DNA from: Kitasatospora sp. MAP5-34 | Lineage (GTDB): Bacteria; Actinomycetota; Actinomycetes; Streptomycetales; Streptomycetaceae | Direction: 5' to 3' | DNA length: 64,000 nt | NCBI RefSeq assembly: GCF_029894335.1 | Contig: NZ_JARXZC010000005.1 | Coordinates: 224,110-288,109, forward strand | Part shown: positions 43,071-52,303 of the stretch, one piece after another | Position numbering within the stretch: position 1 is the stretch's first letter | Layout of the letters: each line of letters opens with the position of its first letter | The notes under the pieces: model-generated | Seen by the model: the letters and a program-made list of their open reading frames with translations, nothing else | Database searches by the model: none | Told to the model about the DNA's origin: nothing | Position numbers and translations under genes: made by a program

Positions 43071-44357
43071 TCAGCGCGTTGCCTCCGTGCTCGCCATCAC
43101 CGCCGTCGGATCCTGGTACACGGCGTCCAGCGCGAGCAGTGCCGCTCCCCGCGCCGTCCCCGCCAGGCCGAGCCGGGAGAGGACGATCTCGCAGCCGCCG
43201 GTGTCGGGCGCCATCACCAGCTCGCGCACCTGGGCCGTGACCGCGTCGATCAGGTGCTCGCCGAAGAAGGCGAAGTGCCCGCCCAGCACCAGCAGTCGCG
43301 GGTTGAGGATGTCCGCCAGCAGGGCCAGCCCGGGGGCCAGGTGGTCGGCGATCCGGCTGAGCGCCGTCAGGGTGCGCGGGTCGCCGGCCTGTGCGCGGTC
43401 GCGCAGTTCGGCCAGCCGCTGCCCGAGGTCGATCATCGGGTCGCAGACCAGGTCGGTCGGCTCGGCGGCGTACCGTAGCAGCGCGTCCCGCCCCACCGTG
43501 GTCTCCCAGCAGCCACGCCGTCCGCAGGCGCAGGGCTCGTCCGAGGGGACCAGCCGCAGATGCCCGACCTCGCCCGCGTATCCGCCGACGCCGCGCACGA
43601 GTTGGCCGCCCGCGATGATGCCGACGCCGACGCCGGTCTGGCCGGTGACGTAGACCAGGTCGCGCACGTTGTCGGCGGAGGCCAGCACGTATTCGGCCAG
43701 CGCGCCGAGCTTGGCGTCGTTCTCCAGGTGCAGTTCCGGGGTGTCGGGCCCGAGCCGCTCACGCAGGCCGGCCAGCGCCCGGACCTCCCGCCACCCGATG
43801 TTGGACGCGTACTTGACGATCCCTGCGTCCATGTCCACGGCGCCGGGCGTGGCCAGGGTGACACCGACGACATGCCCGCCCGCAGTGTGTACGGCGGCCA
43901 TCCCGTCGGCGGTCAGCTGGGCCACCGCGTCCAGTGCCGCCTCGGGGCCCACGGCCCGGACGTCCAGCGGGGTGCGCCGCTCGAAGGTGACCTCGCCGCG
44001 CAGGTTGAGGGCGAGCAGGCCGATGTAGTCCACGTTGATCTCGGCGCCCAGGCCGTGGACGCTGCCGCCGTCGACCTCCACCGCCTGGCCGGGGCGGCCG
44101 ACGGCGCCACGGTCGCGTTCCGCCTCACCCTCCCGCACGAGGCCGCCGTCCAGCAGTTCGGCGATCAGGTGCGAGACGGTGGCCTTGGGCAGGCCGGTGT
44201 CCTCGGCGATCCGGGCCCGGGAGCGCGGGCCCTCGTCCCGCAGCAGCCGCAGCACCATGCCCAGATTCGCCCGGCGGGAGGCGGACCGGTCCCGCGCGAC
44301 GGCCGGGCGCGCCATGGCCAGCTCGCGCACGCCCGTTCCCTGCAGCGCCTGCTTCAC
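43071..44357 (-). CDS. ROK-family transcriptional regulator
   Basis: A 428-residue repressor of the NagC/Xyl type. The N-terminal winged helix has ARIAEDTGLPKATVSHLIAE (about 48-67). The ROK domain has GLGAEINVDYIGLLALNLRG and the sugar-binding ENDAKLGALAEY and YAGEVGHLRLVPS. The zinc motif is CACGRRGCWET, and the sugar-kinase catalytic Asp region is TPELHLENDAKLG. GTG at 44357 has GAGGAGCGG at a good distance; a TTG one codon earlier is less likely. It is divergent from the sugar ABC operon, which it probably represses until its sugar is present. Confidence 0.92.
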   Translation of the reverse strand: MKQALQGTGVRELAMARPAVARDRSASRRANLGMVLRLLRDEGPRSRARIAEDTGLPKATVSHLIAELLDGGLVREGEAERDRGAVGRPGQAVEVDGGSVHGLGAEINVDYIGLLALNLRGEVTFERRTPLDVRAVGPEAALDAVAQLTADGMAAVHTAGGHVVGVTLATPGAVDMDAGIVKYASNIGWREVRALAGLRERLGPDTPELHLENDAKLGALAEYVLASADNVRDLVYVTGQTGVGVGIIAGGQLVRGVGGYAGEVGHLRLVPSDEPCACGRRGCWETTVGRDALLRYAAEPTDLVCDPMIDLGQRLAELRDRAQAGDPRTLTALSRIADHLAPGLALLADILNPRLLVLGGHFAFFGEHLIDAVTAQVRELVMAPDTGGCEIVLSRLGLAGTARGAALLALDAVYQDPTAVMASTEATR

Positions 44358-44391
44358 CAACCGCTCCTCTCGTATGTCCGGACCCAGCCTA

Positions 44392-44420
44392 TTGACTTGC
44401 CCGAAGTTAGTTCAAACAAT
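44392..44420 (+). promoter_or_regulatory. probable promoter of the sugar ABC importer operon
   Basis: TTGACT (44392-44397) and AACAAT (44415-44420) are 17 bases apart, a near-consensus vegetative promoter, 82 bases upstream of the binding-protein ATG. GTTC (44411) and GAAC in the following bases form a short inverted repeat that could be part of the ROK operator. Confidence 0.65.
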
Positions 44421-44502
44421 AGCCGAACGAATTGGACCTGTTCGCTCTTGGGCTTGTTCGATCCAGCGCTCCTCCCCACCTACGACCTCCAGGAGACACC
44501 TG

Positions 44503-45831
44503 ATGAAGGCAAGAACCCACTCCCTGGCCGGTGCGGTCGCGGTCCTCACGGCCGTGGCCGTCGTCAGCGGCTGCTCCTCCAGCGGCTCCGGGGCGACGGG
44601 CACGGCCGGTTCGGCCGGTTCGGCTGGTGGCGTGGTGAAGCTGGACTTCTGGGGCTGGGCGCCGGGTTACGACCAGTCGGTGGCGCTGTTCAACCAGACC
44701 CACCCCGGCATCCAGGTCACCTTCGACAAGACCGCCTCCGGCTCCAAGGGCGGCTACACCAAGATGCTGACTGCGGCCAAGGCGGGCAACGCTCCCTGTC
44801 TGGGCCAGGTCGGCTACGAGACGCTGCCCAGCTTCGCCGCCGCCGGCGCGCTGGCGGACGTCGGCAAGTTCGCCGCCGCCGCAAAGCCGCAATTCGCCGA
44901 CTGGACCTGGAAGCAGGTCACCATCGGCGGCCAGACCTACGGCATCCCGGTGGACACCGCGCCGATGGCCCTGATGTACCGCAAGGACCTGTTCGCCAAG
45001 TACGGCATCACCGCCCCGCCGGTCACCTGGGACGAGTACGCGGCCGACGCCGCCAAGGTGCACGCGGCCGACCCCAGCGTCTACCTGGGCGACCTGGGCA
45101 ACGACGCCTACAACTACGCGGGCCTGGCCTGGCAGGCCGGCGCCGGCTGGTTCGGCACCGCCGGTGACCAGTGGCAGGTGAGTGTCGACAGTGCGGCCAA
45201 CCAGCAGGTGGCCGGCTACTGGCAGGGCCTGCTGGACAAGAAGCTGCTCAAGACCGATCCGAGCTACGACCCCTCGCTCTACAGCGACATGGCGAGCGGC
45301 AAGGTGCTCTCCGACGTGAACGCGGTCTGGGACGCGCCGATCATCGCCAGCAGCGTCAAGGCCGGCGCGGGCCAGTGGGCGGTCGCGCCGATGCCGGTCC
45401 GGGACGCCGCCAACCCGGTGTACGGCAACGACGGCGGCTCGGCCACCGCAGTGCTCAAGGGCTGCGGCCACGCGAAGGAGGCGACCGAGTTCGCCACCTG
45501 GATGAGCACCGACGCGGCCAGCGTCAGCAACCTGATCAAGGTCACCGGGATCTACCCGGCCGCCACCTCGGGCCTGTCCAACCCGGCGCTCTCGGCGCCC
45601 GACGCGTTCTACGGCGGCCAGACCATCTTCGACGTGTTCAAGGCGGAGAGCGCGCACATCAACACCGACTGGCAGTGGGGTCCGACCATGACCCAGACCT
45701 CCACCGACCTCGGTGACGGGCTCGGCCAGGCCGGCACCGGCGGCACCTCGCTGCCGAACATGCTCGCCACCGTGCAGACCAAGACGGTGGCAGGGATGAA
45801 GCAGCAGGGCCTGAGCGTCTCGGGTAGCTGA
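44503..45831 (+). CDS. sugar ABC transporter substrate-binding lipoprotein
   Basis: A 442-residue extracellular binding protein of carbohydrate-uptake family 1. The signal peptide ends in the lipobox VVSGC (Cys about 24), so the protein is lipid-anchored. LDFWGWAPGYDQSVALFNQT opens the mature domain, and TYGIPVDTAPMALMYRKDLF and YGNDGGSATAVLKGCGHAKE are conserved family stretches. The ATG at 44503 has AGGAGA. First gene of the importer operon; likely ligand a mono- or disaccharide, perhaps released by the nearby glycosidases. Confidence 0.93.
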   Translation: MKARTHSLAGAVAVLTAVAVVSGCSSSGSGATGTAGSAGSAGGVVKLDFWGWAPGYDQSVALFNQTHPGIQVTFDKTASGSKGGYTKMLTAAKAGNAPCLGQVGYETLPSFAAAGALADVGKFAAAAKPQFADWTWKQVTIGGQTYGIPVDTAPMALMYRKDLFAKYGITAPPVTWDEYAADAAKVHAADPSVYLGDLGNDAYNYAGLAWQAGAGWFGTAGDQWQVSVDSAANQQVAGYWQGLLDKKLLKTDPSYDPSLYSDMASGKVLSDVNAVWDAPIIASSVKAGAGQWAVAPMPVRDAANPVYGNDGGSATAVLKGCGHAKEATEFATWMSTDAASVSNLIKVTGIYPAATSGLSNPALSAPDAFYGGQTIFDVFKAESAHINTDWQWGPTMTQTSTDLGDGLGQAGTGGTSLPNMLATVQTKTVAGMKQQGLSVSGS

Positions 45832-45884
45832 CCCACCGTCAGCTGACCCGACCCGCGCCCCACCCCCCGAAAGGCGGTACATCC

Positions 45885-46832
45885 ATGACCACCGCTCTCC
45901 ATGAGCGGGCAGCCGGCCGGACCACGGCCGCCGGCGCGCGCCGCACCGGCCGCCGCCGTCGCGGGCGGCCCGTCGTGCTCTTCCTGGCCCCGTTCCTGGT
46001 GCCGTTCGCGGCGCTCTACCTGGCCCCGATCGGCTACACGGTCTACCAGAGCCTGTTCCGGATGCACCGCTCGGGCCTCGGCCTGACCGCACCCACCCAG
46101 GTGTTCACCGGACTGTCCAACTACGCCACCGCGCTGGGCGATCCGGACTTCCGCAGCTCACTGCTGCGGGTCCTGCTGATCGGCGCGGTGCAGGTGCCGC
46201 TGATGCTGCTGCTCGCGCTCGGCCTGGCCCTGCTGCTGGACGCCAGGTCGACGCTCTTCAAGCGCTTCTTCCGACTGGCCTTCTTCCTGCCCTACGCGCT
46301 GCCCGGCGTGGTCGGCGCCATCATGTGGTCCTACCTGGTCGCGCCCGGTCTGAGCCCGATCACCGCAGCCGCCCACCACCTGGGCCTGCACCTGGACCTG
46401 ACCTCGAACGCCATGCTGGCCCCCACCATCGGCAACATGCTGACCTGGGGCTGGACCGGCTACAACATGCTGATCATCCACTCCGCCCTGCAGGCCATCC
46501 CCGCCGAACTCAGCGAGGCTGCCACCATGGACGGCTGCTCGGCCTTCGGCATCGCCTGGCGGATCAAGGTGCCGCTGGTCCGCCCGGCGCTGGTGCTCAC
46601 CACGGTCTTCTCGATCATCGGCACCGCCCAGCTCTACAACGAGCCGGCCATCCTGCACAACGTCGCCCCCAACCTGTCCAGCACCTACACCCCGATCTAC
46701 GCCGCCTACGACGCCGTGAACGCCAACAACTTCAACGCCGCCGCCACCGAGTCGGTCATCCTCGCCCTGCTCGCCTTCGTGCTCTCCTTCGGATTCCTCA
46801 AGCTGGTCCAGCGCCGGGGAGCTGCCCTGTGA
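45885..46832 (+). CDS. sugar ABC transporter permease (MalF/UgpA type)
   Basis: A 315-residue inner-membrane component with six helices. The ATPase-contact EAA loop is ELSEAATMDGCSAFGIAWRI (about 205-224, followed by KVPLVRPAL). FLPYALPGVVGAIMWSYLVA is the conserved stretch before it. ATG at 45885, 53 bases after the binding protein. It overlaps the second permease by 4 bases (GTGA). Confidence 0.93.
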   Translation: MTTALHERAAGRTTAAGARRTGRRRRGRPVVLFLAPFLVPFAALYLAPIGYTVYQSLFRMHRSGLGLTAPTQVFTGLSNYATALGDPDFRSSLLRVLLIGAVQVPLMLLLALGLALLLDARSTLFKRFFRLAFFLPYALPGVVGAIMWSYLVAPGLSPITAAAHHLGLHLDLTSNAMLAPTIGNMLTWGWTGYNMLIIHSALQAIPAELSEAATMDGCSAFGIAWRIKVPLVRPALVLTTVFSIIGTAQLYNEPAILHNVAPNLSSTYTPIYAAYDAVNANNFNAAATESVILALLAFVLSFGFLKLVQRRGAAL

Positions 46833-47689
46833 ACGCCAACTCGGCGGTACGCCACGGGCTTTCCCGCTGGCTGGTGCTCGGTGTCCTACTGGTCGCCTCG
46901 GTCTACTTCCTGGCACCGGTCTGGTGGCTGCTGGTCTCCTCCACCAAGACCAACGCCGACCTGTTCCGTGGCAACGGCTTCTGGTTCGCCCACTTCGCGC
47001 TCCTCGGCAACGTGCACCAGGTCTTCGCCCAGCAGGGCGGCATCTACTGGCAGTGGCTCGCCAACAGCGCGCTCTACGCCGTCGGCGGCGCGGCCGTCAG
47101 CACCCTGATCGCCGCGCTGGCCGGCTACACCCTGGCCAAGTACCAGTTCCGGGGGCGGGAGTTCACCTTCAACTCGGTGCTCGCCGCAGTGCTGGTCCCG
47201 CAGCCGCTGCTCGCCGTCCCGCTCTACCTGATGTTCTCCGGCGTCCACCTGGTGAACACCTACTGGGCCGTGCTGCTGCCCAGCATGGTCAGCCCGTTCG
47301 GCGTCTACCTGGCCCGGATCTACGCCGGCGCCTCGGTCCCCGACGAGATCATCGAGGCCGGACGGATCGACGGCGCAGGCGAGTTCCGGATCTTCGCGAC
47401 CATCGCGCTGCGGGTGATGTCCCCGGCCCTGGTCACCATCTTCCTGTTCCAGTTCGTCGCGATCTGGACCAACTACCTGCTGCCGGTGCTGATGCTGGCC
47501 AACGACCACCTGCAGCCCGTCACCGTCGGCATCGTCGGCTGGCAGGCCCAGCGCGGGATCGGGCCCACCGCCGTGCCGTTCAACATCGTGATCACGGCGG
47601 CCGCGATCTCCGCGATCCCGCTGGTCGTCCTCTTCCTGTCCCTGCAACGCTTCTGGCGCTCCGGCCTGGTCGCCGGCAGCACCAAGTGA
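46829..47689 (+). CDS. sugar ABC transporter permease (MalG/UgpE type)
   Basis: A 286-residue second permease with six helices; the EAA loop is EIIEAGRIDGAGEFRIFATI (followed by ALRVMSPAL). VPLYLMFSGVHLVNTYWAVL is the usual preceding stretch. The GTG at 46829 overlaps the first permease stop. No ATPase gene follows, so this importer presumably uses the shared Streptomyces ATPase MsiK. Confidence 0.93.
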   Translation: MNANSAVRHGLSRWLVLGVLLVASVYFLAPVWWLLVSSTKTNADLFRGNGFWFAHFALLGNVHQVFAQQGGIYWQWLANSALYAVGGAAVSTLIAALAGYTLAKYQFRGREFTFNSVLAAVLVPQPLLAVPLYLMFSGVHLVNTYWAVLLPSMVSPFGVYLARIYAGASVPDEIIEAGRIDGAGEFRIFATIALRVMSPALVTIFLFQFVAIWTNYLLPVLMLANDHLQPVTVGIVGWQAQRGIGPTAVPFNIVITAAAISAIPLVVLFLSLQRFWRSGLVAGSTK

Positions 47690-47700
47690 GGAGTGCCGGC

Positions 47701-49680
47701 ATGCCCGCCAGGTACCACCTGCGCTTCCAGCTCCACCCCACTCCGGAAGCCGCCCAGCAGGCAACAGAGTTGGCCAAGTTCTGCGGCGAGGCCGGTGTCA
47801 CCGAGGTGGTGCTGCTGCTCGGGGCCGAGGAGCTCTACGCGGGCCACCCGGCCGGACCGGCCGAGGACCTGCTGTTCGAGACCGCCGCGACCGCGACCAC
47901 GATCCTGCGCGAGGCCGGCCTGGACGTCAGCCTCAACCCCTGGGTCACCGTCGGCCATGCCGACCGAGGCCGCGCCGATCTGCTCGGCTTCGCCCCCATG
48001 GTCGACCCCCAGGGCACCGCCGCCACCGCCCAGGCCTCCTTCGCCTGCCCGCGCTGGCGCGCCTGGTTCGTCGCCCAGTACGCCCGGTACGCCACCCTGG
48101 ACCTGCGGGTCCTGTGGCTGGAGGACGACTTCCGCTACCACAACCACGCCCCGCTGCAGTGGGGCGGCGGCTTCGAACCGCTGATGCTGGACCGGTTCGC
48201 GGCGGCCGCCGGAGAGCCGGTCACCCGGGAGCGGCTGGTGGCCGCCATCACCTCGCCGGGGGAGCCCCACCCGTGGCGCGCGCTGCTGCAACAGGTCTGG
48301 CGCACCGCCCAGTTGGAGACTGCCGAACTGGTGGCCAAGGCGGTCGGCGAGTGTTCCGGCGGACGCGTCCGGCTCGGCCTGATGAGTTCCGAACTCGGCG
48401 TCCACTCGGTGGAGGGCCGCGACTGGCCGGCCCTGTTCGAAGCACTGAGCATCGACGGCCGGGTCGCCCACCGCCCGCACTTCGCCCGCTACGGCGATGC
48501 GCCCGGGCGCGAACTCAGCTTCTCCGTCTGGATGCTGGAAGCCCAACGGGCACTGCGACCGGCGCACGCCACCAGTGAACCCGAGATCGAGAACTGGCCG
48601 CACACCGCCTGGTCCAAGTCCGACACCCAGACCTGGTCCGAGCTGGTCGCCGCCGGGCTCGCCGGATCCGATGCGATGTTCCTCAACGTCCACCCCATGC
48701 AGTCCGGCCGCGCCCAGCGCTTCCCGCGTGTCGCCGACCTGCTCCGCCGCTCCCGCCCCGCACTCGACTGGGTCGCCGAACGGCAGCCGCGCCTGCCGAC
48801 CACCCACGGTGTCGGCCTGCCGATGCCGCAGCACGCGGCCGCCCACGTGCGCACACGGGCCGACGGCGGGCTCGCCGGGCTCGCCGTCGACGCCGGACCC
48901 ACCGCCGACCACCTGCTGCGCTACGGCGTGCCGGTCACCGCCGCCCGCGCCCCCGTGCAGGCGTTGTTCGGCCAAGCCGCCTGGGCCTTCGCCGACTTCG
49001 AGGTCGAGCTGATGCTGGCCGGCGGGCTGCTGCTGGACGGCGTGGCCGCCGAGGTGCTGACCCGGCGCGGCTTCGGCCGACTGCTCGGGATCACCACCTG
49101 CGAGCTCGTCGAGCGCGAGGCCACCGGCCCGGCCGGCCCGTACGCCCTGGAGCACGTACGGGACCAGGACGTGTACCTGAGCGTCAACGGCCAACCCGCG
49201 CTGGCCCGCCTGGCGTTGGCCCCCGGAGCCGAGTCCTGGACCACGATCCTGACCCCCGGCCGGCAGACCTGGGGCCCCGGCCGGTTCGTGTTCCGCAACG
49301 AACTCGGCGGCCGGGTGGCGGTGTTGGCCGCGACCGCAGCGCAGCTCCTGCCGTACGACGACGACGGCCAGCGCCTGCTGCACACCATGGTCCGCTTCCT
49401 CGAAGCCGACCGGCCCGCCCTGCCCCTGGTCAGCGGCGGCCCCCACCTGATCCCGCACCTCTCGCACACCGAGCGCGGCTGGCAGCTCGCGGTGGCCAAC
49501 GGCAGCGCCGACCCGGTCCGACCGCGCATCACCCTGCCGGGCGCCCCGAAGGCCGCCGCCGCCACCCTGCTGGCCCCGCTCGCCCCACCGACCTCAGCCC
49601 GCCTCGACCAGCACCGCCGCGAGCTGATCCTCGGCCAGGACCTGCCGCACCGCGGCTGGCTGGTCGTGAACTGGCACTGA
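47701..49680 (+). CDS. uncharacterised cytoplasmic protein of the sugar operon, probable glycosidase-like barrel
   Basis: A 659-residue protein without signal peptide, translated 11 bases after the second permease (GAGGAG site). The first 380 residues alternate strands and helices like a TIM barrel: GVTEVVLLLGAEELYAG, LDVSLNPWVTVG, LDLRVLWLEDDFRYHNHAPL, VRLGLMSSELGVHSVEG. Acidic residues at strand ends (Glu/Asp in WLEDDF, Glu in SSELGVHS) are candidates for a catalytic pair. A middle region FGQAAWAFADFEVELMLAGG and a beta-rich tail follow, like the trimerisation and C-terminal domains of GH42-type enzymes. No family was recognised with confidence. It probably acts on the imported sugar. Confidence 0.6.
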   Translation: MPARYHLRFQLHPTPEAAQQATELAKFCGEAGVTEVVLLLGAEELYAGHPAGPAEDLLFETAATATTILREAGLDVSLNPWVTVGHADRGRADLLGFAPMVDPQGTAATAQASFACPRWRAWFVAQYARYATLDLRVLWLEDDFRYHNHAPLQWGGGFEPLMLDRFAAAAGEPVTRERLVAAITSPGEPHPWRALLQQVWRTAQLETAELVAKAVGECSGGRVRLGLMSSELGVHSVEGRDWPALFEALSIDGRVAHRPHFARYGDAPGRELSFSVWMLEAQRALRPAHATSEPEIENWPHTAWSKSDTQTWSELVAAGLAGSDAMFLNVHPMQSGRAQRFPRVADLLRRSRPALDWVAERQPRLPTTHGVGLPMPQHAAAHVRTRADGGLAGLAVDAGPTADHLLRYGVPVTAARAPVQALFGQAAWAFADFEVELMLAGGLLLDGVAAEVLTRRGFGRLLGITTCELVEREATGPAGPYALEHVRDQDVYLSVNGQPALARLALAPGAESWTTILTPGRQTWGPGRFVFRNELGGRVAVLAATAAQLLPYDDDGQRLLHTMVRFLEADRPALPLVSGGPHLIPHLSHTERGWQLAVANGSADPVRPRITLPGAPKAAAATLLAPLAPPTSARLDQHRRELILGQDLPHRGWLVVNWH

Positions 49681-49732
49681 CTCCATCGAAGCCCGCCCCA
49701 CAACGGTGTGCTCCGCACAGTAAGGAGAATCC

Positions 49733-51949
49733 GTGTTTCCCCCACTCCGCGGCCCCCTGACCGCGATCCTCACCAGCACGGCCCTGAGCCTCGCCGGCCT
49801 GGCCGCCACCCCGGCGGACGCCACCCCGGCCGCCACCGTCCGCACCACCGGCTACACCGTCTCCGTCTCGGCCCCCGTGCCGTTCGGCAACATCAGCGAC
49901 AGCCCCGCCGCGCCCTACACCGACAAGGACGGCACCTTCCACTACCAGGAGTCCGACGCCCTCTACGGCGCCAACGACAACCGCTCCTGGGGCTTCTTCA
50001 CCGGCACCGACTTCGACTCCGCCGCCTCCGACAGCGCCCTGGACAACGCGGTCAACCCCGCCAACGCCAACGACATGAACAACGACACCACCTGGCGCTG
50101 CAACAACAGCCCGACCGGCCTGAGCGCGACGTACTCCGTCGGCAACTCCGGCTACGCGCAGAAGAACTACTGCGACCTGGTCGGCACCTGGGTGGACCCC
50201 GACACCGGCGACTGGTACGGCCTGGTGCACAACGAGTTCACCCCCTCGCCGTTCAACGACGGCCTGCACTACGACGCCATCGACTACGCGGTCTCCACCG
50301 ACCAGGGCCACACCTGGACCATCAAGGACCACGCCATCACCTCGCCGTACAGCACCCAGCGCGGCGACACCACCCAGTTCCCCGGCCAGACGTACTACTA
50401 CGGCGACGGCGACCAGCGGCTGTACGTCGACACCGCCTCCGGCTACTTCTACGTCTACTACGGCTCCCGCGTGATCGACAAGAGCGGCGGCTGGAAGGCC
50501 TTCTACGAGCACGTGGCGCGCGCCCCGATCGCCGCCAAGATGGCTCCCAGCTCCTGGCAGAAGTGGTACAACGGCTCCTGGTCCCAGCCCGGACAGGGCG
50601 GGCTGGAGAGCAACATGGTGCCCGTCGACGCCACCAACACCACCGGCTACACCCCGGCCACGGGCGAGTACAACCCGGCCAACACCGGGACCTCCGCCCA
50701 GCAGATTGCGGCCGGCCAGATGCCCGCGACCTCACCGCTGTTCGTCATGGACGTCACCTACGACGCCTACCTGGGCCTGTACATCGGCGAGCCGCAGGGG
50801 GTCGACCAGAGCGGATCGGCGCCGCAGCAGTTCTACGCCACGGCCGACCTGGCGTCCCAGAAGTGGTTCCTGCTCGGCGACACCGGCAGCTACCACACCG
50901 CCTCCTGGTACCGCTGGTTCCTGGACGGCGCCAACCGGACCACCAACGCCGTCGTCGGCAAGACCTTCCGCTCCTACTGCGCCTGGTCCTGCGCGAACGG
51001 CTCCAACGGCGAGTACACCGACATCACCGTCGGCTCGCAGAGCCCGGCGGCTCCGGTGGACACCACCAGGACCTACCGGATCGGCAGCGCCGGCGGCCGG
51101 GTGCTCGCCCAGGTCTCCGGCAGCTCCGCCGCCACCTCCCTGGGCGCGGCCACCGGGTCCGCGCTGGAGTCCTGGAACTTCACGGCGAACGGGGACGGCT
51201 CCTACGGGATCGTCAACTCCGCCACCGGGCAGCTGCTCGGCGTCGACTCGACCCGGACGGCCGACCGCGCCTGGGGCGCCGCGCCCACCGTCACCGCGCC
51301 GGGCTCGGGCGGTCCGTCCGTCGGGCGGCAGTGGTTCGTGCTGCCGGACACCTCACCGGCGGGCGGCTTCCACCTGGTCAACCGGTACAGCGGCCTGGTG
51401 CTCGGACTCTCCTCCGACAGCAGCCGGCTCGCCGAGACCACGCCCGCCCGCAGCTGGACCGACACCACCGGCAGCGCGGTCGGCGGTGCCCGTACCGCCG
51501 ACGAGCAGACCCTGACGTTCACCCCGACCGGCACGACCCTGGCCGGCACCCACACGCTGACCGCCTCGGGCAAGGCACTGGACGACCCCAACCACTCCAC
51601 CACTCCGGGCACCCAGCTGATCACCTGGACCGCCAACGGCGGCGGCAACCAGACCTGGGTCTTCACCCGGCAGTCCGACGGCTCCTACCAGATCGCCAAC
51701 GGCCAGTCGAAGCTGTGCATGGACGTCAGCGGCGGCTCCATTATTGCCGGCGCCCAGGTGATCCAGTGGACCTGCACCGGCAACAGCAACCAGCACTGGG
51801 TGGTGACAGCGGTGAGCGGCGGCTACACCATCGCCTCCCGGAAGAGCGGGCTGCTGCTGACCACCACCTCGGCCTCGGACGGCTCGCCGGTCACCCAGCA
51901 GACCGACACCGGCTCGGCGCTGCAGCACTGGAACATCAACGGCATCTAG
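49733..51949 (+). CDS. secreted RICIN-domain protein with a beta-propeller-like catalytic part
   Basis: A 738-residue exported protein. The signal peptide is about 1-30 (LTAILTSTALSLAGLAATPA). Residues about 45-440 have propeller-like blades, e.g. YTDKDGTFHYQESDALYGAN, DLVGTWVDPDTGDWYGLVHN and STDQGHTWTIKDHAITSPYS, which look like GH43/sialidase-type repeats. About 445-738 contain two trefoil lectin parts (GSALESWNFTANGDGSYGIV and NGGGNQTWVFTRQSDGSYQI). The GTG at 49733 has AAGGAGAA. It lies 52 bases after the unknown enzyme and may belong to the importer operon. The substrate is not known; by context a plant or animal glycan. Confidence 0.72.
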   Translation: MFPPLRGPLTAILTSTALSLAGLAATPADATPAATVRTTGYTVSVSAPVPFGNISDSPAAPYTDKDGTFHYQESDALYGANDNRSWGFFTGTDFDSAASDSALDNAVNPANANDMNNDTTWRCNNSPTGLSATYSVGNSGYAQKNYCDLVGTWVDPDTGDWYGLVHNEFTPSPFNDGLHYDAIDYAVSTDQGHTWTIKDHAITSPYSTQRGDTTQFPGQTYYYGDGDQRLYVDTASGYFYVYYGSRVIDKSGGWKAFYEHVARAPIAAKMAPSSWQKWYNGSWSQPGQGGLESNMVPVDATNTTGYTPATGEYNPANTGTSAQQIAAGQMPATSPLFVMDVTYDAYLGLYIGEPQGVDQSGSAPQQFYATADLASQKWFLLGDTGSYHTASWYRWFLDGANRTTNAVVGKTFRSYCAWSCANGSNGEYTDITVGSQSPAAPVDTTRTYRIGSAGGRVLAQVSGSSAATSLGAATGSALESWNFTANGDGSYGIVNSATGQLLGVDSTRTADRAWGAAPTVTAPGSGGPSVGRQWFVLPDTSPAGGFHLVNRYSGLVLGLSSDSSRLAETTPARSWTDTTGSAVGGARTADEQTLTFTPTGTTLAGTHTLTASGKALDDPNHSTTPGTQLITWTANGGGNQTWVFTRQSDGSYQIANGQSKLCMDVSGGSIIAGAQVIQWTCTGNSNQHWVVTAVSGGYTIASRKSGLLLTTTSASDGSPVTQQTDTGSALQHWNINGI

Positions 51950-52040
51950 CAAGGGAATCCCGGCCCTTTACGGCTCGGGAGGAATTGCTTCCCTGACCTG
52001 GAGGCGCGGAGCACCTGAGTGCTCTGCGTCTCCATGGTGA

Positions 52041-52259
52041 CGGTCGGTCGGGGCGTTTCGGGTACGGCTCCGCAAGCCCCAACAGGTCGCGCTGCACTCC
52101 TGGGCGTTCGCCCAGCTCGGACAGTTCATCACCTACAAGGCCCAGCGGGCCGGAGTCCGGCTGGTGTACGTCGATCCGGCGTACACCAGCCGGCGGTGCT
52201 CCTGGTGCGGACACACCGCGAAGAACAACCGACCCGATCAGGCGAGTTCCGCCTGTTGA
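52041..52259 (+). pseudogene. TnpB C-terminal remnant (IS605/IS607-type)
   Basis: A start-less frame reads [20 protein letters not shown], then [40 protein letters not shown] and stops. This is the end of the TnpB RuvC-like nuclease with the first half of its zinc ribbon (CSWCGH). A one-base loss near 52248 shifts the normal continuation FxCxxCG. It is dead, but shows a transposon once inserted at the boundary of the next cluster. No terminal repeats were recognised. Confidence 0.8.
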
Positions 52260-52303
52260 TCTGACCTGACCCGCAACCGCGTGCGTCCGGGCCTTGGCGT
52301 CGG

